From the NCBI GenBank assembly GCA_935421135.1, contig OW285187.1, positions 30,505,818 through 30,569,817 of the forward strand: DNA of 64,000 nucleotides. Direction: 5' to 3'. The notes beneath the pieces were generated by a model. That model had not been told where the DNA came from and made no database searches. It was given only the letters and a program-made list of their open reading frames with translations. The stretch comes from Bugulina stolonifera. Taxonomy: Eukaryota > Bryozoa > Gymnolaemata > Cheilostomatida > Bugulidae. A program made the translations under genes and the position numbers. Position 1 is the stretch's first letter. Each line of letters starts with the position of its first letter. Shown one piece after another: positions 12,910 through 26,087 of the stretch.

Positions 12910-13094
12910 GCTTCCTCATTCTGTAGCTAAATTGATTGTAACATGCTTCATATAATTATCATTGTAACTTCTTTATTTACTCAAATATAAATAATAGCCA
13001 AGGCTGTTAGCACCAGAGACAGTTTTTTTGACAAGTTTTGCACTTCAAAAAGTGATCTATAAGTGTCTACACTCCTCAAAAAATTATACAAATG

Positions 13095-16000
13095 CTATTT
13101 ATTTAAATCATTGAGGTTATTTTTGTTTGGAGTCGTCTTTTCAGTTTCAGCATATGGCTGAGTAGTTGTGTCCCCATTCATTGTAGGTTTATTTAGGATT
13201 TTCCTTTCTTGAACTTGTTTACCATCATCCCCTGTAACAAGAAACTATTGGTTGATGCCTTGCTTTGCAATAATAATACTTAAATATGTTCCATTTCATC
13301 ATTGTGCTCACTAAGTTTTTGTCACAATAACTAAGCGAATAGTGAACAACCCAAACAGTTACTGGGTTTTTGACTGGGTGAGGTACAAATTAAGTGATGA
13401 CAACTCCACTCGCTAAAAAAGAATTTTCAATGAAGACACAAGGCTACTAATCAGGATAAGAAGTTGTTCCCTCCCATTTGTTAGCCACTAGGAGAGGACA
13501 ACTTCACATTTCTGAAGGATTTTTGGAACTAGTTTTAAAAGTTAGCTCAGTAAACAAATTATGTACTTACATTCGTCTGGTGGTAAACTTCCCTCTTCAA
13601 TGGCAGTATCTACTGTGGCAGATGATGCAAACTTGATCAATGCCTGCAAAGCTGCCTTGTCATTGGAATCCTCTACAGTGGCAGCATTCCCATTAAATAC
13701 CTGAGCTGGGTTAGTCTGAAGTGTTACCAAGGTCATACAATTTTTTGTATTTGTGCCCTGTAAGGTGATGCAAAATGGAATAGGTAAAATCAGACCTGTG
13801 TAATGGTACAGTAAGTCAATATTTAAATCAATCTTAGGAATTTTTACATGTAAATACATCTATGTAACACTAATATAATAACTCTAGAAAAGTGGACAAA
13901 AATTATAGTCTTGCACAGTTCAAAACATACAAATTCACATCACACCAGATTTACCTTTGGAAAATCTATGAATTCTACTTCAAAGCCCATACACTTGCCA
14001 AGGTACTCTAACTTATCTCTGGGCCGCGAGAGAGAAAGCTTTGGGCGATCTTCAGCAGGTAACAAAGTTTCACTAACATCAGATTTCCCTGCAATAATGT
14101 TAGGTAAGTAGACAGTAGTGCTTGGCCAAATAAATAATCACTCCAAATGTAAATTCATAGCCCACAACATTGGGTTTCAAAAAGAAAATTTGTTTCGCAT
14201 ATTGTATGCCCCACTTGATACATTTAGAACAAAGTGAATCACTTCACTTTTATATCTACACTCATGTACACTTGGCTGATTTGTCATATTTTACGATCAA
14301 CACCACAATTCACATAATAGATTATTGTATAGTACTCACCTTGCTCTAAAAGCTCTTTTGCAAGTGAGGCTGCAACATCTGCTTTGAATACTGGTATCTC
14401 CTGTTTGGAGGTTTTATCATAGGTGTCTGTCCGTACTAGGACCCCTGGTAGCTAGATTACATTAATACACATGGTTAGTAAACAACACTTCTTACATCTC
14501 ACTCTGAGAAGTATATTATGAATATCGGTCAATACACTAGCTGTAAAATCCTACCTTGTTAGCGGGAGGAGAGTCTACGAATGTGACATGCTTGCTTTGC
14601 TGAGATGGAGAATTACCGGAACAGTCTGAAGATTTTAAAACGGATTTCCCAGGGAGTGGAGATGGTTTGCTGTATCCCATGACTTGTAGCATTTCCTCTG
14701 CAGCGTTACGTTTTGCTAATTTCTTGTTGGGGCCCTTTCCTTGACAAGTTCTATCATTACACTCGACCTGTTGAATATAATTAATTATATCAAAGTACAT
14801 GCACGAGTACATTGTAGATTCACATCAAATTTGCTAGTCATATCAGATCAACATGTTCATAAGAGCAACAAAGATATTATAATTTTGATACCAACAACAG
14901 CAACAATTGTTAGAATCCACGTACTTGAATAATGAACTCGCGTCGTCTGGGTAACCCATGTTCCATAACCAATGTGTATATGGGTTCTCTTCTTTTATTA
15001 GCTTGTTGTATTTGAATTAGTCTACTAATGGGATTTATACCTGAGCCATATTCTACATTTGCCTTCTGCATCTATAAAAATATGATTTCGGAATCTGTTG
15101 ATCCAGTTTTGATAAAGTATTCACAACTGACCATATAGCATTATTTGGCACAATGTTGTTAGCTTTAAACAGTGACAACTTGGCCAACACAACATCTATA
15201 CTAATAATATCACAATTATGGATGGTACCTTTATTAAATTTCTGTTTTTCTTTTTGTTTGCTACATTTTTCACTCTTTGTTTAGTTTCTAAAGTAGGTTC
15301 ATTCAACTCTTTTAGTTTAGCGAGCATAATCTCAGCAGCCTTCTTCTTGCTTTGTTTCTTACTATTGCCTTCTCCTTCTGAGACTAGGTCACCACATACT
15401 GACCTGTAAACAAACATGTGTTAGGCTAACCATAGTCCCTTGTCATTCAGTACACATACTAACACTAATATTCCAATAATATACTAAAGGGTAAGCCAGG
15501 CAGCTATTGCCTAAAAATATTAAATTGTTGTAATACCATGTAAGAGGTATTGCAATGTGAGTGGGTAGCTATTGATGTATGCCACAATTCAACTTGGAGG
15601 GAATAACTATGTATGTTTGTTTGAAGAACATTAAAGGCTAGACCAGTACGGTTGTAAAATAACTTCATTCCCACAACTATTAATAGCCGTTTAACAGTGG
15701 TTATATTGCACAGTGACAAGTGGGTACAGCAAATCAAGCATCACACCTGGTGGTAAAAGATCTCAAGTGCGGAGGCCCAGATTCGTGTATGACTTCGAAA
15801 GTGATAACCTTCCCAAACTGCAATGCGAGTTCGTGTACTTGGCTAATTTCTGACTTATTAGCACCATTGGTGTCACTGTCAACAGTGGATGGGGCAGGCG
15901 ACAATGGGACAGCATCTTCCTGAGATGTAACTAGAAACACAAGTGACATTGTTGCGATTAGACGAGGGTACGATTGCAGTCAGCCATATTAATTTAAAAG

Positions 16001-18267
16001 TCACGCGGATGGCCTATAGGAGTAATGCTTTGAGACAATTTAAAATTCTAGTGTTGCAGATCAGGAGACTTGTCATGAGGACTAGAATGGCTCTACTATC
16101 TCAAAAACCTTTACTGTTCTAAAAGACTAGATAATTAATCTGATCACTAGAAGATACAAACACTACCTGAAACCTGAGAGCCATCCGTTGGCGCTGGTGA
16201 AGCCTCCACTGTTGGCAGCGTCTTCAACTCCTCAAAACTAGGCGAGGAATCCTTGAGTGGTGGGTCCTTGGAAGGTAAAGGGATGTTCTTTAACACCTTC
16301 AGGGCTTTACTAGCAGCGTTATGACGGGCGTGCTGTCTAGTGGTTCCATGACCTTTGAACTCATGCTTGCCAATTTTGAGTACTACTGCAAATGGTTGGG
16401 AGTACCGATGTCGGATGTGTGGGGGCATAAATCTGTGTAGATACAGAAACACATTACAAAGGTTAATAATATGTACATTTAGATAAATATAATGGTGCAC
16501 AGACTAGTAGTGAAGAGACAATAGATGTACTCAAAGATAACATAAGGTGTGTAAAAATTATATGAAACATCACTGTCAAGTACAGTCATTGGAGATAAGG
16601 GGTTTTAGTGACTGTATGTATTACCTCAACATGGCTAAATGACAGCATTTATCTACATGTAATATGAAAGCTAAAACCTACATAAAATATCTCACATTGA
16701 CATACGATGTGCATTACATATTACATCTTAATGTAGAAGGGTGTGCTATATTATCTGGTATACTTACGGGCTATGGTAAATGTGAGGTGGGGGATGCATT
16801 GGGTGATGGTAGTGATGCATCGTGGGATACATATATGGTGAGTAACTGTGAGGCATACGAACTGTATCTACATTGATGTATGAAGCTTGCTCACCAAGCT
16901 TCATTGCGAATGCATTCAGTTCTACTGTTGGGGTTACCGGAGGTTCTATAATACAATAAAAATATTATAATACATGTATGTACAATGCTATACATGGAAA
17001 ATAAAATGGTTTGGTTTAATGTCTTACAACACCAGCTCTGTAAAAACTAGCAGCAAGACCATCATTTAGAAGAATGAGTAGCAAATTTGCTGCCAAGATA
17101 TTGTATGTAAAAGCTTGAGCTGTGCGCAGAGATAGTCTTTATAGCTTGATCACAAGTACAAGGTTTATTGGTTGGTGAAAAGAAAAGAGTTAGAATATTA
17201 TCGCAGCTGGTAGCTATGAATAGGGCATCACTTAGAGCAATCAACTATAGCAGCATACTGGTGTTGTTTGGAGCAGCAGGTGGTGTCTCTACTCGTGCTG
17301 GTTTGCTAATCGGTCTACTTAATTTAGTCGTACTTAGAGCTTCTTCAGCGGCAGCGTGTTGAGCTCTTTTAATACTGCTACCAACAGCCAGGTAATTCTC
17401 GCTGCCAATTTCAAGCTGAATATGAAATTCTTTTTTGTGTGCTGGTCCTTTTTCATCCACCAACACATATTTATGAGCAAGCTAAAATAAAAAATAATTT
17501 CAAAGCATTGTAGTGAACAGCATTAATAATAACCATACATCAAAATCAAATAAAACAACAATCACAAGCACATTAACAGTATAGTTAGTGCAGTGCTATT
17601 GCCTACAGCATGTTGTCTACCTTGTTGAAACGTGCTAGCTCATTAATCTGACACATAGGGGTTTTCTCTTTTGTGTTTGTCATACTACGGCGATTGTCTG
17701 GCTGGTTTCTTCCACTCTTCATAGAAGAGTTTCTCATATCAGATGTTACAGGAAGGACTCCTCGCTGCTGTTTATGCGGTGCTTTCAAGTCTGCAGAAAC
17801 GGCAGCAGGAGTTGCTTGCACTCCAACATCTGTGCTTGTAGAGGATGTTGAATCTACAAGTATCATATTATCCATTAAACTAACACATAAAGCCGGACAG
17901 AACTTTTGTATATTTCTAAAAAATTAAATCCAACAGACTAAATTAATGAAAAACTAGTGCTTTTAAAAAGAAACCATAGACTAATGTGTAATATAGGCCT
18001 ATAAATGCATATATAGGCCTACAAAATTTACCCACCAACAACTATTGTGTGGGTCCTCACAGTAGGCACTTCTGTCCCTGTCATGCTATCCTCCACGTTT
18101 AGTGAAGTAGCAGAACCTAGAGAAGTCTTTGCATTCACCAAAGGTGTTGTTGAAGTGTGAGAAGGAACATTGGTTGTAGCTATGCCATTGGTCACATTCT
18201 TATTTCTAATACTAGTGGGAGGTATTCGACAGTTTAATTTTGAAGCGGAAACTTCAGAATTAGACAT
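13095..18267 (-). CDS. STAU: Staufen double-stranded RNA-binding protein
   Basis: Thirteen exons: 18267-18036, 17853-17621, 17481-17259, 16945-16768, 16432-16167, 15930-15747, 15403-15229, 15071-14925, 14767-14555, 14451-14340, 14088-13955, 13757-13571, 13231-13095; 2421 bp, 806 aa, all phases consistent. dsRBD1 spans exons 2-3 ([19 protein letters not shown]). dsRBD2 (exons 4-5) is split by a His/Met/Pro-rich loop, as in Drosophila Staufen. dsRBD3 (exons 6-7) has K-S-E-I-S-Q-V, E-S-G-P-P-H and the helix K-K-Q-S-K-K-K-A-A. dsRBD4 (exons 8-9) has N-P-I-S-R-L and G-L-P-R-R-R-E-F. Exons 10-12 match the tubulin-binding region and degenerate dsRBD5. Staufen mediates mRNA localisation and decay. 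A single STAU1/2 precursor is expected outside vertebrates. The start ATG at 18267 follows a short 5' leader. Confidence 0.96.
13098..13103 (-). promoter_or_regulatory. AATAAA hexamer abutting the Staufen stop codon
   Basis: The last two sense codons of Staufen are AAT AAA, directly followed by TAG (13097-13095). If used as the poly(A) signal, the 3' UTR would be only about 10-30 nt. Whether it is used cannot be seen from sequence; no better hexamer was found before the ADRM1 3' end. Confidence 0.35.
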
Positions 18268-21081
18268 GGTGAATCTACAATACAACAGAACACAGAAATA
18301 ATGTGTTACTTGTCTCTATTTTTAATCGAATAAACCAACAGCCATCCACAGTTGAATAAATTGGCTTTTTTTGCAGATCTTCATTAGCAGCCATTGTGCT
18401 AATGATAAAAACCTGCCAAAACTAGCCAACATTTGGTGACACTGATCTAACTCTCTTATATGCTTGTGTAAAGCTAGAAAGTTATGAAATCCATGTGAAA
18501 CCAGAAACGCAGAGCAGCAATCAATAATGTGTCGACTTGTGGGACCAAGTGAATGCGTTCTATAGAATAACAGGACTACATATACATGTATAGCCTACTC
18601 ATGCACTTTCAACAGAGGACTCTTCAGAAGGATGACCTACACATTCAAGCAAGCAGAAGACATTGACTAAATTGGCTTTTGAATTACCGTCAATTTGAAT
18701 CTGGCTAAAATATTTTAAAGTGATACTCATGTTTTGGCTTGTAACACTTTATCCACACTGACATAATTGTCCTATGCATGGTAGTCATAAATGAAGTTAC
18801 TGAATATTTTAGGTGGTAGAGTAACAAACTACAAAGCCAGAGGTGTTTTATGAACCAGCTATCAACAAGAGCTGTTACTATTGTAATAATTGTCAGTTCC
18901 AGTTCACAACATGTTATGGTGCAAGCTTATAAATTCTCTGTGTCTTGTGTAACCTATTCAGTTTAACAGTATTATAATACTGTCTGTACATGTACATTGT
19001 ATGTCCAGATGTACATATAAATACATGTATGGTCAGTAGTGCCTATGATATTGGATTGAATTGTAAGCATTCTATAAAGACTTTGCAATACAATAGGCTA
19101 TGGTTAGCCAGTAAACATGCTAAGAGGTATGATATATCTGTTATATTCTCAAACTACTAATGACTTTGAAGTTATCAGTGACTAAAATGCCATTACAACT
19201 GTTTACAATGGCCAATTGGAACGATGAGTTTGAATTCATGCATCTCAAAACAACCACATATTTGCGGCCTAGTAGTGCCAAAGACTGTGACGCACACCAT
19301 GATATACCAGGGTTGGAACAATGGCATTCGGTCGGATTTCCAGGCGGCTGGCTGTCTAGGCTTATAATAATGAAACTACATAATTTTCTACTTCAAATTG
19401 AAAAATATCTGTAGAACTGAAGTCTGCTGACACGGAAAACTGACATGTGATTGAGTATATTTTCAGAAGGCAAATGCTCACCTTGCCCCTTGATTGTTAT
19501 GACCCCCATGATATACATGTATGTTAAATCTCTGACCTTGTACTTGACACACTTGACCCAATCAATAGCATACTTTTTATGATCAAAATTGATTAACATC
19601 TTGTAGGGTAATCATTCGACATAAATTTTATTGACATGGAGATTCTAAGGAAATTTAAGTTTCTTAGTATAAATTGTGCAGTACAGATAAGTTATACTAA
19701 ACCTGAAACACAATCACAAAGTATGATATGGTGTAAACATTGTTAGTCAAGTGTCATTGGGATAAGCAGATTTGCCTCATCAGAACCACACCCGTTCTAC
19801 CCATTATATAAGTAGTTCGGTGCACATGTTATCTGCACTGACTAAACCGTTAGCTGTCGGATGGGAGTTCACCATGAGAACCATTCGTTTGCGAGTTGTG
19901 ACTTCTTCATCTAGGATTGACTACTCTTACAAATTAGTTTTTGCTTCCCTCTCTGTTTAGGCTAATGCTTTACTGTTTACCCCTGGTGTAGTCTGTATAG
20001 GCTATGTATTTACGTCAGGCAAGGTAGAATCTCCTAAATAATTTCAGTGAAGTTAGTTAAGCCTACTGCCTTTGACATCATTGGACCAGGGTCCACAAAT
20101 AGCTTCGCTTGTGTCATTAATTTTGAAACCCCTGCTAGATGCTCTTAGTCTTTAGTCTTTTTGGTAGTAGTGGAAAAACGTCTGAGGTTAAAAGTAAAAC
20201 TAAATAGTGCAATATTTTAATACTTAATACTAATAATAAAAATAAATAAGACCAGGTTATTTTATTTCCACACTACACTTACACTACTTGTTACTTCCAT
20301 TAAATTTAAAATTAGTTAATAATATTAATAATTATAATTATAATACCTGTAAATTGCTGCCCTGTCGTTTGGGCTGTTATTCTTTACCCTAACCACGCCA
20401 GAACCAGGATCAAACCTTTCTTTTTTTGTTTTGGTAAAACAACTAATGTTAATAAATTAATGATTTATTTCCAGTTTTCATTTAACGTAGTCTGAACAAT
20501 CTCTTTTTGATTAAAAGCACATTACATTAAAATGACATACCAGCTTTGAAGACAGTTGGACAAACAGTAAAGAAATTGCAGGGTTGACATGTCTATATAT
20601 GCCACATCTACCCAGCACCCGGTTCCATAACAACTTCCACTAAAGGTCTATAATAACAACAATAATAATAATTGGTTTATCTATTCCAACGTATACTTTG
20701 TCATCATAATCACCTTCAGACCGAGATCGGAAATGACTGATCCACATTTGGCGACTTTTGAGCTGACAAGTCGCCACAGAACTCCTTGTCACGGAGTTAT
20801 CTTCTCCGACAAAAATATATGTCATACCTGCGACTCTGGGTTATCTTCTCTTGAGTTATAAGCTACATGTGCAGGAGGGAGGAATTCTAGTCTACCGCAT
20901 ACTCAACCCAGATAGATGGCGGCGTATGTATTTTTCATTTGCTCGTTTGATGTTGCCATTGCTATTCTAGAGAACATAGGTCTTGTTCTTAAGTATTCCT
21001 AGCATTTAACAATTAGGTATTTTATAGAGGAGATAAACTGTCACTTAATTTTAAGTATTGGATTTTCATTCATTAATCATT
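18268..21081. other. intergenic, no gene seen
   Basis: Contains the Staufen promoter side (18268 onward). I found no exon chain on either strand. ORFs such as 19160-19414 lack recognisable domains and flanking splice logic. Short TACATGTA palindromes occur several times (near 18588, 18996, 19023, 19514). Confidence 0.4.
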
Positions 21082-21669
21082 TCAATAACCAGAGATGCCA
21101 GTTAAAGTTAAAGACTCTCACTCGAGTTAATTCAAGCAACATTTTATGGCATATTATAAAGACTTGTAGCTTGAATATACAGCTGTCAAAAACTTGTAAC
21201 TTGAATTGTAATTAAATTAGGCTATGATCAAAGACTCTTAACTCACACATCACTATGTTGAAATATTCAATAACTCGAGTTTTCATTGGGCAGCTGTGAA
21301 TTGTAATCAAATGACCACAGTTATAACCACCAACCACAACCACAATTATAACACATTTTACACTAAAACTGTGACATTTTGCTTTGAAATTTGATTTTCT
21401 AACACCATTTCCTAACAAAATTTCACCATAAGCTAAACAATAACTCAATAACTCTATAAAAAGAATTGAATTGAAACTTGCTTGTAGTTAACTTGGATAA
21501 CTTGACAAAAACTTGAGTTTCTGGGGACATGTAAATATTTAACTTGTAACTTGAAAATTTTGATCTGTCACTGAAAGAATTGACTTGTAACTTGAAGAGT
21601 CACAACTAAGAGTTGGCCATAAAAACTTGAGTTTCCAAAATAAAACTTGCACACATCTCTGTCAATAAC
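21082..21669. mobile_element. small hAT-like non-autonomous element (MITE) with ACTTG repeats
   Basis: A 572-bp element at 21090-21661 starts CAGAGATG and ends CATCTCTG, flanked by the perfect 8-bp duplication tcaataac at 21082-21089 and 21662-21669. Eight-bp target duplications and CAGAG-type termini are typical of hAT elements. The right half is full of AACTTG/ACTTGA words and the left half has related ones in both orientations. It has no coding capacity. The terminal repeat is short (8 bp perfect). Confidence 0.8.
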
Positions 21670-21873
21670 CTAACGACAACGAACTTGAAGAACTATACTA
21701 TTCAATTCTATAATATAATAATAATTTAATAATAACTATTACATTTACTACCTATAACAATAACTATTACTATGTATAATCAATAATCATAATGAAATGT
21801 AATTATTTTGTATTATTTTAATTATTTATTTTTATAATTAGTAATAATATAATAATAATTAGAAAATAGTTTA

Positions 21874-22634
21874 TTAAAGGTGGACTGTACTGAAATTTTG
21901 AGGTTATAAACTGAATGCACCATTAGAAAGCCTAGTAGCAGCTGAACCAGTTAGCACAATACCAGCTGGGCTCTAGGATGTCATCATGGTACCCAGCTCT
22001 GCTAAAACTAGTGAAATACATCATTGCAGGGAGTGAATGCCAGACCAGGCATTGTGTTATTATAAACAGAAAATTTTAATTGAGGTTTTATCTTTGTTGC
22101 ACTAGGCATATCACAAAACGAAAAAATGGGTATGTAGAGCAAATGCTAGTTAATATTCCTAGACAATAAAAAGTACAATTTGTTGCAAAAAATTATCAAA
22201 ATGACTTTTGAGTTTGCAATTTGATTGGTCAATAGGCTACTTGTTTATCTCATGGATAACATGCCTACTTATTAGACTGGTGTGTTGAACATGTAGAACG
22301 TAGTACTAATAATTGCTAGCATCTGTTTTATTGAAGGAACACTGTATTTCTTTTAAAACTGTTGTGAGAACACAATATTGCTTCTATATAGTGAGTCACA
22401 GTTGAGATAATCAAAAAAGAAGTTTTGAGAATTGACATAAAACTAGGTGGAGATAACTCTTAATGCTGACATCATTGTGGTTATTTTAGAAATTTTGGGG
22501 TTACTTTTTTGCAGTTTAGCATCTATTAGCTACTACTAAAACAGTTTAGATATGTTTGTGTAGGTATCAAGTAATACTAACATAGTTAATTTGGTGACAA
22601 ACATTCTGAAATTTTCAGTACAGTCCACCTTTAA
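21874..22634. mobile_element. 753-bp terminal-inverted-repeat element flanked by TTAA
   Basis: Left end at 21878 and right end at 22630 are perfect inverted repeats over AGGTGGACTGTACTGAAA (18 bp), with partial match beyond. TTAA directly flanks both ends (21874-21877 and 22631-22634), the target duplication of piggyBac-type elements; TA is an alternative because the flanks are AT-rich. There is no ORF. A related terminal fragment lies near 60427-60458. Confidence 0.75.
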
Positions 22635-22959
22635 TAAGTAAAAACCAAGGAGTAAAAACACATTTATTTAATTTTATAGTTTAGTTTTATTAGAAATTAG
22701 TAAATAAAATTACGATTAAAGATCAGAAAACAAGATTTTCATTTATTTATTTAAGATAAAGATTGATAGATTGAAGACTCATTCAATCATTGGATGAATC
22801 TTAAATGATTGGACAGTGGCAATCAAAACGAGAATCATTTTGCCAACAGGACGAGTTGCCGATGGTACGACTTGGCACACCCACTACAATAATTAGGCCT
22901 ATGTAACTGAACTTTCACAGTCACTAGTCACAAAAATTGTTTCTTGCTTTAATGACTGT

Positions 22960-23025
22960 CCCATATGCAGCACGCCCCTTCCACTCCCTCGATGGTCTAG
23001 CATGACAATAAACTCCATATAAGTC
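22960..23025 (+). repeat. solo LINE 3'-end fragment
   Basis: The stretch gcacgccccttccactccct with the following gatggtctagcatga matches the 3' tails at about 8101-8140 and 9347-9390. It is a severely 5'-truncated insertion of the same LINE family. Confidence 0.6.
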
Positions 23026-23508
23026 CATGCCTAACGTTATTAATTATTTTATAGTCATTATATTATTACTAGCTGCTACTAATATAAGGATAATAAATTT
23101 ATATATATTAATATTATTGTCCTAGCTTACATAAGTGTTTTAATGGCAACAAAGTTCAAATTCTGTATTATAAGGTGTCTTCGCGACCTCTTGGATGGAC
23201 CCGTGTCGCAAATAAAAATCACAAGATGGCCGTTCTACCTAGGCCAGAAGGGCAATTGGCATGGGATTTTGCTTGGCCGGACGAAACCATCCCTAGCTCA
23301 TTGGCACACCTGAGTTCTTTGTGCAAAAATAAGGATTTTGGTTCTGGCCCTGGCATGTGTGCCAGAAAATATTTTTGCAAATTGGCCTGGGTTTGAAATT
23401 TAAGCCTATTCTTAACTAACAGGATACACTGATGCATCCATTTTGATTTTTGTCACTTCATTCAAGACAGCATTTGAATAATTTGTCTCAAAATTGTATG
23501 TTTTTAGA

Positions 23509-25992
23509 ATGCGGTCAGAAAGTAGGAGCCCAAGCAGGCCAATAAAGAGGCAATCAAGAGGTAGATCCCCAGTAAAGAAGAAGAACAGAAAAACCTCAAG
23601 AGGCTCATCAACTGGTAGCTCATCAGCAGGTAGCAATTCAGGCAGTAGTTCATCGGCTTCCAGCCGTTCTGGTTCATCATCCAGCAGTTCATCTGGTTCA
23701 AGTTCATCTAGGAGCCGAAGCCGATCTGAAAAGCGTCCAGGAGCCAAACCAGTTACTAGAGAAAAGAAGTAGGTGGTAGAGTTGTTGGTGATTTTTCTGA
23801 TGCAAAATATGGTTTGCTACATATGACTATTTGTGAATAATAGTTATTTCGACTCAGGCTTATATATTATTCATATGATGAATTTGTATGTAGGTCACGA
23901 TCTCGCTCACCTAAAAGAAGGAGGCGGTCTCCCTCGCCTGTGAGGGCTACAAAGATACACATTGGAAAACTTACACGAAATGTTTCTAAGGAACACATCC
24001 ATGAGATATTTTCTGTGTATGGAATTGTAAGTTGTAATTGCCCTTTCAGATCAAAAATTTAGATATTGTATAAAATTGCTAAATCCAATTGAAATTTCGA
24101 TACCTAGTCATAAAAGTGATTCAAAGTCCGGGCATTTAAATGTTAGCATCTGTTGCAGATTAAGATAGCTGAGCTCCCAGTGGACCGAAAGATGAACATC
24201 CCATCTGGTCATGCTTATGTGGAGTTTACAGAGTCTGAGAGCGCAACAAAAGCAGAGAAATACATGAATGGAGGTGAGTAAGATGGTTTGAAGTTGCTTT
24301 GAGTGCCTTCAGACTTGCCATTGTCACTTCTACCTGTAGGCCTATGCATATTATATATGGTTGTCAATAATACTAGCTTCACAATGTTGGATAAGAAAGT
24401 GAAACGGTTTTTTGCATCGCTCCAAAGACAATTTTCGGGCTAGGTACAATCTTTTATACTCACCAACATGGAGAGAACTATTAAACCGTTATTCAGAGAT
24501 CAGTTGAGAATTGTTCTAACAATATTAATTGACCTGGAAGGGATTTCAAATATGTTTGTTTTGTTTCTGGGATGTTAGCGGTGAAGTATTAGTAATAGTA
24601 TTACCACCACTCTTATTATACAGTGTATGTAGATATAACAATTAAGATTTATACTTTTGCATCTATTCCTGTCTAAAAGGTAATTACCATGAACTAATAG
24701 GTCTAAACGCCGGCAAGGTGTGATTCCCAGGATGGTGTCTTGTCCATTATGTTTCTAAATTGAAAACAAGTGACTACTCAGTAATTGTATTTTTAAATAG
24801 CATATTTTTCTAGATAGAGATGTAGACATTAAGCTAATCTAAGAATCATCTATTGTCTCTCTATGTTATACTAGTTCTATGTAATCAATGATACCAAGTA
24901 TTGTGCAGTGCACTAGCTATTTATTAACATGATAACTCCAATGCTTACACTCTCTGTATTGACTCCAATAATACATGTAATTATGTGTATAACTTTATAT
25001 GTTGTGGAAACATTCAATCAGGTACGCCTGTTAGTATAGAGCATAACAGCATCTTACCACCCACTACACTGTGTTGATATTTCAGGTCAGATAGATGGCC
25101 AGGAGATTGTAGTGAGGTGTGTTCTACCTCAAAGAAGACGTAGCCCTCCTCGAATGATGCGGGGTCCTCCTCGTGGCCCGTGGATGAGAGGTCGATCACC
25201 TCCTAGATTTAGAGGACGAAGGTGAGTACCACGTCTTAGTCTTATGGACTATCTATCAGTATTGTTATGTTGGATGATAACATGGCTAGTTCTACATTAT
25301 ATGCTCACCTTCCATTTGCCATTAGTATTTTTTTTAATATTCGGTAACTTAATTTGATCGAGTTGATTTTACTGAGTTTTCAAATTATTAGCTTATGAAA
25401 CTTCGGCTGACCTAGGTTATAAGGAGTTTTCAAAGTTGTTAGTTGTTATAATATACAACTGGGTTTAAAAGTAAAATTGAGCAAAAATAATTTTACAAAG
25501 TTGTAACTTCAGAGAATAGTTTAGCGGGTAGGTCATAATTGGGAAAAATACCCATGTTATTATATATCGGATTTTGGCTACAGCCATATGTTGGATATTG
25601 ACTACATCTGTAACAATCCCTATAACATGTGAGTTATAAAGTTGATACTGTAAGGGAAGAATCGCATTTAAAAATGATATTTCCACGATTTTCTGTCTAG
25701 TTTTAAGTTGTGGTAAGCTTTTGCAATGAATTTCTGTGCAATAATTATACATATATACGCAATAACCATTTCTTCCAGGTCACCCATGCGTTCTCCGCCC
25801 AAACGAAGGAGTCCCCTTAGACGAGGTTCACCAAGACGTAGTCCTTTACGAAGAAGAAGTAGATCGAGGTCAGGAGGTAGGCGTTCCAGATCACCAATTG
25901 GTCGCCGTTCAAGGTCACCACGCAGGAGCCCTCGTCGTCAATCCAAATCCCCAATTAGACGAAAGAGAAGCAACAGTAGCTCGTCCCGCTAA
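23509..25992 (+). CDS. RNPS1: RNA-binding protein with serine-rich domain 1 (EJC/ASAP splicing factor)
   Basis: Five coding exons: 23509-23768, 23894-24026, 24159-24273, 25086-25221, 25779-25992; 858 bp, 285 aa. A Ser-rich N-terminus (about 25-75) is followed by one RRM (about 105-182) with RNP2 I-H-I-G-K-L and RNP1 G-H-A-Y-V-E-F, the diagnostic G-G-Q-I-D-G-Q-E-I, and an Arg/Ser/Pro-rich tail. Known RNPS1 joins the exon junction complex and the ASAP/PSAP complexes and influences splicing and nonsense-mediated decay. The start ATG (23509-23511) sits one base after an acceptor (tttttag), so the 5' UTR is probably on an upstream exon; GC-richer sequence at 23175-23290 with an aagATGGCC context is a candidate. 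Human RNPS1 is about 20 residues longer, mostly at the N-terminus. Confidence 0.95.
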
Positions 25993-26081
25993 AAAAGATG
26001 TAAATTGGTTATCAACATACATGTAGTTGTATTGTAAATAGACTAAAACTAATGTTGTAGTAATTTCTTTATGTAAATATT

Positions 26082-26087
26082 AATAAA
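26082..26087 (+). promoter_or_regulatory. poly(A) signal AATAAA of RNPS1
   Basis: Canonical hexamer 90 bp after the RNPS1 stop at 25990-25992, in AT-rich 3' sequence. Confidence 0.6.

Noticed and set aside
19160..19414. 84-codon + ORF
   Set aside because: No family resemblance and no splice partners; contains nothing beyond chance open frame.
20917..21010. ATGGCGGCG start-like context at about 20917
   Set aside because: A gene-start-like string followed by about 28 codons, but no downstream exon chain could be found on the plus strand.
22855..22890. Possible tRNA or SINE near 22.86 kb
   Set aside because: No box A/box B pair at correct spacing.
23175..23396. 73-codon ORF before RNPS1
   Set aside because: The first base triplet is GTG, not ATG, and no donor in phase with the RNPS1 exon was found. 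It may be 5' UTR; not called as coding.
23412..23747. Acidic minus-strand ORF
   Set aside because: Antisense shadow of the Ser/Arg-rich RNPS1 exon.
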